Source of the DNA: an uncultured Campylobacter sp.
GTDB taxonomy: Bacteria; Campylobacterota; Campylobacteria; Campylobacterales; Campylobacteraceae
Length of the DNA: 36,059 nt
Direction: 5' to 3'
Assembly: GCF_937981295.1 (NCBI RefSeq)
Contig: NZ_CALJPC010000046.1
Location: 1 to 36,059 of the forward strand
The position numbers and the translations under genes are program-made. This document shows, one piece after another, positions 33,033 through 36,059 of the stretch (position 1 is its first letter; every line of letters starts with the position of its first letter). The notes beneath the pieces were generated by a model, which was not told the DNA's origin, ran no database searches, and saw only the letters and a list, made by a program, of their open reading frames with translations.

Positions 33033-34266
33033 AATCCACGCTCGTTAAATCCGCGCTTTTGTAGATCGCGTGGGCTTGTGCGGTGCGCTTTCCGTGCGCA
33101 CTAGCATAGATCGGAAGGACGATCTCACAGGGCGAGCGCGAGTTCTTACGAGCCTGCAAAAGCGCGAGTTTAGCGGGCTTTGAAATGTCAGGATAGACAA
33201 AACCAAGCCTCGTCAAATTTAGCCTAAACTCGCCCAAAAGCTCGCAAATTTTAGCTAGCTTGCCTGCCTCGTAGCAAAAAATAAGTGTACCGCCAGGCTT
33301 AAGATGAGCATTCGCAGATCGCACGAAATCCCGTAGGCTAAGGCTTGCTGCGCTCTTACTAAGCGCCATATGAGGCTCTTTGCTAAGCGAAATGCGCTCT
33401 CGATAAAAGGGCGGATTTGAAACGATAAAGTCAAAACGCTTCTCGCTTTTAAACTCCGCAAAATCCGCGTGCAAAATTTCGGCAGGCAGATCGTTTTGCA
33501 AAGAATTTAGCCTTAAGATTTCTAAATTTCGCTCTTGAATTTCTAGCAAGCTTAGATTAATGCTCTCAAAATCGCGTTTTAGCAAAAGCCCTAAAATTCC
33601 ACATCCTGCGCCCACATCCAGCACGTCGCCGTATATCGCTCGCGGATTTAGCGCGCTTTTTAAACTACGCTCATCGCAAACTGCAAACCAGTCGTCACGC
33701 AAGCACTCCGCAGCAAAATCCTCGCGCACCTTGGCGTCTTCAAATTTGCTCGCGAAATCTTTATCGTGCGTCTTTTTAGATTCTAAAGGCTGCGCGATTT
33801 GCTCGTCACAAAATTTAAAATTTTCACCGCTTGCGATATCAGGCTTTAAAGCATGCTGGGCTTCGTCGTTTTGAAAATAGGAATTTTTATAGCGCTCGCT
33901 TTGAAATTTCTCCTGAAATTCCGCTTGAAATTTCATTTTAAATTCCGCCTTAAGTTCAGCGCAGTCCGTATTGCTAACATCGTGATCGTTCTCCATGCTC
34001 TGGTTAGCGGCATACGACTCTTCTTCGCTAAAAGCGCAATCCTCGGCGCAAAATTCCGCTTCGCCGCCTGCGTAATTTGTGGCGCAAAACTGCGCATTAA
34101 AGCCTCCATCTGTCGCGTCTTTAAATTCCGCGCCACAGCCCAGCGCTAAAGAGCCATTTTGCGATGCTGCGTCAGCTTTGCGCACGCCTGAGCTTCTTAT
34201 AAAATTCCACAAAAAAATCGTATCGCTCGTGTAGCGATAACCCTTTTTTGGCTGATAAAGCCTCAT
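33025..34266 (-). CDS. TrmN6-like tRNA adenine methyltransferase with large insertion
   Basis: SAM-dependent N6-adenine methyltransferase of the TrmN/YfiC type, expected to modify tRNA-Val. The N-terminus LYQPKKGYRYTSDTIFLWNFI is diagnostic. SAM loop VLDVGAGCGILG (215-226) and catalytic NPPF (284-287) are intact. E. coli TrmN has about 245 residues; here there are 413. The extra block, about residues 28-210, separates the N-terminal strand from the SAM loop and is rich in Ala, Glu, Phe, Asn and Asp (KAEFKMKFQAEFQEKFQ). The ATG overlaps the stop of the oxidoreductase gene (ATGA). The methyltransferase core is complete, so it is probably active despite the insert. Confidence 0.82.
   Translation of the reverse strand: MRLYQPKKGYRYTSDTIFLWNFIRSSGVRKADAASQNGSLALGCGAEFKDATDGGFNAQFCATNYAGGEAEFCAEDCAFSEEESYAANQSMENDHDVSNTDCAELKAEFKMKFQAEFQEKFQSERYKNSYFQNDEAQHALKPDIASGENFKFCDEQIAQPLESKKTHDKDFASKFEDAKVREDFAAECLRDDWFAVCDERSLKSALNPRAIYGDVLDVGAGCGILGLLLKRDFESINLSLLEIQERNLEILRLNSLQNDLPAEILHADFAEFKSEKRFDFIVSNPPFYRERISLSKEPHMALSKSAASLSLRDFVRSANAHLKPGGTLIFCYEAGKLAKICELLGEFRLNLTRLGFVYPDISKPAKLALLQARKNSRSPCEIVLPIYASAHGKRTAQAHAIYKSADLTSVDYE
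33646..34185 (-). repeat. RAATTY-rich insertion in the TrmN6-like gene
   Basis: About 540 bp with many GAATTT, GAATTC, AAATTT and AAATTC hexamers. Here they are read mainly as GAA-TTT or AAA-TTT (Glu-Phe, Lys-Phe), a different phase from trmA and the TPR tail. Composition differs from the flanking conserved domain, and the known family has no sequence at this point. Confidence 0.7.
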
Positions 34267-35210
34267 CTGCGGATATTTTTGATGATGGTATGAGCGTGAT
34301 TTATCGCCACCACGATCGATCCACCACTTCTGCTGATGAGATCTCCGCCGACGTAAAGCCCACTAGTGGCAGTTTGAAGATTTTCATCCACGATCGGCAC
34401 GCCGTTTTCGTCGTAAGCGATGCCGCATTTTTTAAGAAAATCGATCGGGCTCGTGCCGCCAATCGCGTAGATCACTCGGTCAAATACGAGCTCGGTGCCA
34501 TTATCAAATTTTACCAGCACCTTGCCGTTTTCATTCTCAAGAGCCTCTATATCGATACCTAAGCGCAAGATGATGTTGCCGTATTTGGTCTCGCGCATTA
34601 CGTCGCTTTCGTTCGTCTCGTTTAGGCGGGTAAATTTAGGCTTGCGATAGCAAAGCGTCACGACATTGGTTTTACATAGCGCTATAGCGTATTCCGCAGC
34701 TGAGTTACCGCCTCCGACGACTAGAATTTTTTCATTGATCGTGCATTTATCGAGATTGAAATTTACCCGTTGCGTGATTGAAGGCGGAATTTTATAAGCG
34801 GGCTTATTAGGCTTGCCCATCCTGCCAATTGCGACGATGACGTTGCGCGCGCGGTATCCAGCCGAGCTAGTCGTGATATAAAACTCATCTGCGTGCTTTT
34901 CGATCTTTTCGACCTCACTTTTGAAATTCGTATCGATTTCATCGCTATCTAAGAGCTCGTCGAAATAATTTAGCACGCTCTCTTTTGTGCCGGTTTCAAA
35001 CGAAATAGAGCCGCGCGTCTCGCTGTCAAAGCCCTTATATTCTTTATCGACGCGCTTTTTATCTTTGTAAAACTGCCTAATCGTTTGAGAGTGGTTGTCG
35101 CCTTTTTCAAGCAGAAGTACGTGCGCAAGCCCGTTTCTTTTGGCTTCTACTACGGAAGCGATGCCGCAAGGACCACCGCCGATCACCGCCAAGTCGTAAA
35201 CGTCTATCAT
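34263..35210 (-). CDS. FAD/NAD(P)-dependent oxidoreductase, YpdA-like
   Basis: 315-residue flavoprotein with two dinucleotide folds: FAD site VIGGGPCGIASV (9-20) and NAD(P) site LVVGGGNSAAEYA in the middle, plus the second FAD contact SGLYVGGDL near the end. It lacks the redox CxxC pair of thioredoxin reductases, and resembles the YpdA/bacillithiol-disulfide-reductase-like group; C. jejuni has a relative (Cj0559, from memory). Substrate unknown; Campylobacter is not known to make bacillithiol. AAAGGA precedes the ATG. First gene of the overlapping string leading to trpC. Confidence 0.82.
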   Translation of the reverse strand: MIDVYDLAVIGGGPCGIASVVEAKRNGLAHVLLLEKGDNHSQTIRQFYKDKKRVDKEYKGFDSETRGSISFETGTKESVLNYFDELLDSDEIDTNFKSEVEKIEKHADEFYITTSSAGYRARNVIVAIGRMGKPNKPAYKIPPSITQRVNFNLDKCTINEKILVVGGGNSAAEYAIALCKTNVVTLCYRKPKFTRLNETNESDVMRETKYGNIILRLGIDIEALENENGKVLVKFDNGTELVFDRVIYAIGGTSPIDFLKKCGIAYDENGVPIVDENLQTATSGLYVGGDLISRSGGSIVVAINHAHTIIKNIRR

Positions 35211-35561
35211 AAATTTCCTTTAATCTTTTAAATTTCATATGAAATTATAGTAAAAATTCCATTAAAATCAGTGGAATTTCCTAGCAATTTCGCAGCTTAA
35301 ATTTAAAATTTTAACGCTTTAAGATGCTTGCTTGGCTAAATTTGAAAAGACATAATTTTCTCCGTTTAAATTTTAAATTTCACGGCGCCAATCCGTTTAT
35401 AAAAGCTCATGCGGCGGAGCAGTAGAAGCACAGCAAGAGAGACAGATTTTAAAATTTCACTTTGCCAAGATGGAATTTTGCGAGCTAAGATAAAGCGGCA
35501 AGAGCGGTAAAATTTTAAAATTTCACCGCCCAGGCAGAAGTTTTTAGTAGAAGCTTTAAGG
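35211..35561. other. Gene-free region with AAATTTTAAAATTTCA repeats
   Basis: About 350 bp between tonB and the oxidoreductase gene, with no gene seen. Three related words, near 35370, 35448 and 35512, combine TTTTAAATTTCA or TTTTAAAATTTCA with a following cggcg/ccgcc or tttgcc. The same word family occurs in the 11.6-12.7 kb gap. Confidence 0.6.
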
Positions 35562-36059
35562 CTAGTTAAAATTTAACGTATATTTTATGCTAAAGTTAAA
35601 TTCCATATCTTTCTCGACCTTTGGAAAGCTACCTTTGGTGCGCTCGACCGCGCTTAACGCGCCCTCATCAAGCGAATCGACATTAGAAGAAGACGTAACG
35701 CGAAGACCCTTAACATCGCCACTTGCCGTATAGGTAAAGTGCACGCCTACGACGCCGATTTTACGCATACGTTGCGCATTTTTAGGGTAGTGCGACTGCG
35801 CGTAGCGAGAAATGATGGCGAAAATTTTCTTGCCGACATCGCTATTGCTAGGATCTCCGCGGCTTGTTATAGCGTCGCTACCACCACCTGCACTACTGGA
35901 GCCGCCGCCCCCGCCGCTACCCAGCGAAATAGGCTTTGTGGGGTCAAATTTTGCCGTTAAATTCCTATCGCTGCTTTGAACTTTATGCTCTTTTTTCGGC
36001 TTAGGTTTTTCGACCGGTTTCGGTTTTTCTACCGGCTTTGGCTTGGGCTTTTCGACCGG
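35562..36059 (-). CDS. tonB: TonB energy-transducing protein, C-terminal part (cut by window end)
   Basis: Partial gene; the coding frame continues past the window edge. The visible 165 codons read a Pro/Lys/Glu-rich rod (PVEKPKPKPVEKPKPVEK), a glycine linker (GSGGGGGSSSAGGG), and the globular C-terminal domain: HYPKNAQRMRKIGVVGVHFTY, then DSLDEGALSAVERTKGSFPK, ending YTLNFN. The domain contacts the TonB box of outer-membrane receptors and passes on proton-motive energy from ExbB/ExbD for iron and vitamin uptake. The Met in QRMRKIG at 35768 is internal, not a start. ExbB/ExbD, if linked, would lie upstream beyond the window. Confidence 0.9.
   Translation of the reverse strand, partial: PVEKPKPKPVEKPKPVEKPKPKKEHKVQSSDRNLTAKFDPTKPISLGSGGGGGSSSAGGGSDAITSRGDPSNSDVGKKIFAIISRYAQSHYPKNAQRMRKIGVVGVHFTYTASGDVKGLRVTSSSNVDSLDEGALSAVERTKGSFPKVEKDMEFNFSIKYTLNFN

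Noticed and set aside
35562..35768. 68-residue gene starting at the Met in QRMRKIG
   Set aside because: The frame continues upstream through a TonB C-terminal domain, glycine linker and Pro-Lys rod to the window edge, so the Met is internal.
1..36059. tRNA, rRNA, insertion sequences, integrases or CRISPR arrays
   Set aside because: None could be recognised by eye on either strand; a tRNA or covariance-model scan would be needed to exclude small RNAs in the long gaps.

Overview
The window looks like a chromosomal segment of a Campylobacter (Campylobacterota). The evidence is a frdCAB fumarate reductase operon with the W. succinogenes type of cysteine and histidine spacing, a class II DAHP synthase, a RibBA with a decayed RibA half, and local gene orders that match C. 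jejuni as I remember them (ilvA / trmA / NhaC-type antiporter; TPR protein / trpC / HIT protein). The moderately high GC of the housekeeping genes and the very dense AATTT motifs make me think of C. gracilis, but that species guess is inference only.

Layout. 1-4907: ilvA, and an antiporter-trmA pair (minus strand). 5579-6811: a secreted ankyrin protein. 7292-9698: copZ-copA copper export pair. 9831-11471 (plus): yebC, ppiB and acpS, closed by a hairpin terminator. 11507-12765: 1.3 kb without genes, holding a diverged duplicated repeat. 12823-14166: class II DAHP synthase, divergent from rarD plus a small membrane-anchored coiled-coil gene (14271-15546). 15817-19750: an accessory patch with a TTG-started ankyrin protein, then a much more AT-rich block of paralogous membrane proteins and small ORFs, one copy of which is decayed. 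19836-23278: frdCAB. 23373-24191: lgt. 24862-29154: HIT protein, WG-repeat protein, ribBA, dinB and an unknown gene, all tightly spaced on the minus strand. 30047-35210: an overlapping minus-strand string of flavin oxidoreductase, TrmN6-like methyltransferase, YkgJ-type Cys protein, TPR protein and trpC. 35562-36059: the C-terminal part of a TonB, cut by the window end.

The most unusual signal is not a gene. The palindromic hexamer RAATTY (AAATTT, GAATTT, GAATTC, AAATTC) saturates every intergenic region and has also spread into genes as in-frame low-complexity inserts: about 137 residues inside TrmA, about 180 inside the TrmN6-like enzyme, a 136-residue tail on the TPR protein, and a nearly perfect 15-bp periodic tract in a membrane protein. 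In C. jejuni, methylated RAATTY is the signal that marks DNA as acceptable for natural transformation (methyltransferase CtsM). I propose that the pattern here is an extreme uptake-sequence expansion, comparable to DUS in Neisseria. Like DUS, the motifs also occur as inverted pairs in hairpins at gene ends. The window itself contains no competence or methyltransferase gene of that system, so this rests on motif identity and density.
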